A stretch of 6,280 bases of DNA from Syntrophales bacterium (GTDB lineage Bacteria > Desulfobacterota > Syntrophia > Syntrophales > UBA2210): positions 1 to 6,280 of the forward strand of contig JAUSPK010000007.1 in the NCBI GenBank assembly GCA_030655735.1, given 5' to 3'. Both the position numbers and the translations under genes were made by a program. The stretch's first letter is position 1. Every line of letters begins with the position of its first letter. The notes beneath the pieces are model-generated. The model saw only the letters and a program-made list of their open reading frames with translations, did no database searches and was not told the DNA's origin. Below, piece by piece: positions 5,650-6,280 of this stretch.

Positions 5650-6280
5650 CTAACTGAAGGGCATGACATATCGGTACATCATCCAGAAATGCGAGAAGGT
5701 TCCCATCATGACGAAGAGATGAAAGATCTCATGAAATCCGACGATCCGGGGCCAGGGGTCGGGTTTCTTGACCGCGTAGATCACGGCGCCCGTGGTATAA
5801 AACAGCCCGCCGAGGAGCAGCCACAGCATTCCCCCGAGATGAAGGGTCTGTATCAACGGCCATATGGCCACAAGGGCGATCCACCCGACGGCGATATAGA
5901 TAAGGGTGTAGAGCCACCGCGGGGCCTGTGTCCAGAAGACTGTCATGAGTATGCCGCTTACGGTCAGGCCCCATATGGCTCCGAACAGGCTCCATCCCCA
6001 GGCGCCTCTCAGGGGGATTAGGCATACGGGGGTATAGGTGGCGGCGATCAGTATAAAGATCATCATGTGATCGATCTTCCGGAGACGCTGGCTGATCTTT
6101 TCTGAGACAGGCAGCCAGTGATACAGGGTGCTTGCCGTATAGAGCAGGATCATCCCCGCTCCGAAGATGGAAAAGGCCACTATGTGGACGGGTTTGACGG
6201 GGTGAGTAGAACCCCATATCAGGAATACCAGCCCGGTTACGGCAAGGACAAGACCTATGAAATGGGTAAGCCCGCTCACG
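5650..6280 (-). CDS. PAQR/hemolysin III family membrane protein, N-terminus outside the window
   Basis: A seven-helix membrane protein of the hemolysin III (TrhA/YqfA) branch of the PAQR superfamily. These bacterial proteins are linked to membrane homeostasis; the old hemolysin name reflects an early observation. The three conserved polar motifs are present, numbered from the GTG at 6279: S50-x3-H54 in S-T-L-Y-H, D70-H71 in K-I-D-H, and H183-x3-H187 in H-E-I-F-H. In PAQR proteins these side chains line a metal site in the membrane. The frame is open to the right edge. The visible V-S-G-L-T-H-F-I-G matches the family's first helix, so the GTG at 6279 is probably an internal valine and only a few N-terminal residues are missing. 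The protein ends M-P-F-S and then TAG. It precedes tex in the same direction. Confidence 0.9.
   Translation of the reverse strand, partial: VSGLTHFIGLVLAVTGLVFLIWGSTHPVKPVHIVAFSIFGAGMILLYTASTLYHWLPVSEKISQRLRKIDHMMIFILIAATYTPVCLIPLRGAWGWSLFGAIWGLTVSGILMTVFWTQAPRWLYTLIYIAVGWIALVAIWPLIQTLHLGGMLWLLLGGLFYTTGAVIYAVKKPDPWPRIVGFHEIFHLFVMMGTFSHFWMMYRYVMPFS

Noticed and set aside
5729..6217. Minus-strand frame of 162 codons inside the hemolysin III gene
   Set aside because: It is a shifted-frame shadow. The hemolysin III frame carries all the conserved membrane motifs.
6277..6279. GTG as the start of the hemolysin III gene
   Set aside because: The frame is open to the window edge and family members have residues before this V-S-G-L-T-H segment, so the gene is treated as cut by the window.

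Overview
All genes in this window lie on the minus strand, so it is transcribed from right to left. It looks like an ordinary bacterial chromosome segment. The gene set and protein style would fit a Gram-negative anaerobe such as a deltaproteobacterium (Desulfobacterota), but no marker gene settles this and the assignment is tentative. By eye, the left 1.4 kb (yitT and its flanks) is more AT-rich than the right half (tex and the hemolysin III gene).

Read in transcription order, the right edge carries a PAQR/hemolysin III membrane protein (trhA-like; its N-terminus lies beyond the window). Next is tex, an RNA-binding transcription accessory protein, which is intact except for one in-frame amber codon at 4927-4929. 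This is not a frameshift: both parts are in the same frame, and together they give a normal-length Tex of about 765 residues. A weak hairpin followed by T-tracts comes just after the tex stop. A SLOG-fold 'putative molybdenum carrier' protein follows. After 42 bases comes a 434-residue protein I do not recognise, with a membrane anchor and a clear internal duplication. A 296-base gap precedes yitT, a YitT/DUF2179 membrane protein. At the left edge a strong ribosome binding site and a good sigma70-type promoter mark the first codons of another minus-strand gene that leaves the window.

The genes do not form an obvious single pathway. The SLOG protein and the duplicated membrane protein are close enough to be one transcription unit. 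The others are housekeeping or envelope genes. The points most worth following up are the amber codon in tex (nonsense mutation, sequencing error, or real readthrough such as pyrrolysine or a suppressor tRNA) and the unrecognised protein whose two halves match at a constant 200-residue offset. I did not find a clear new defence, mobile or RNA system here.
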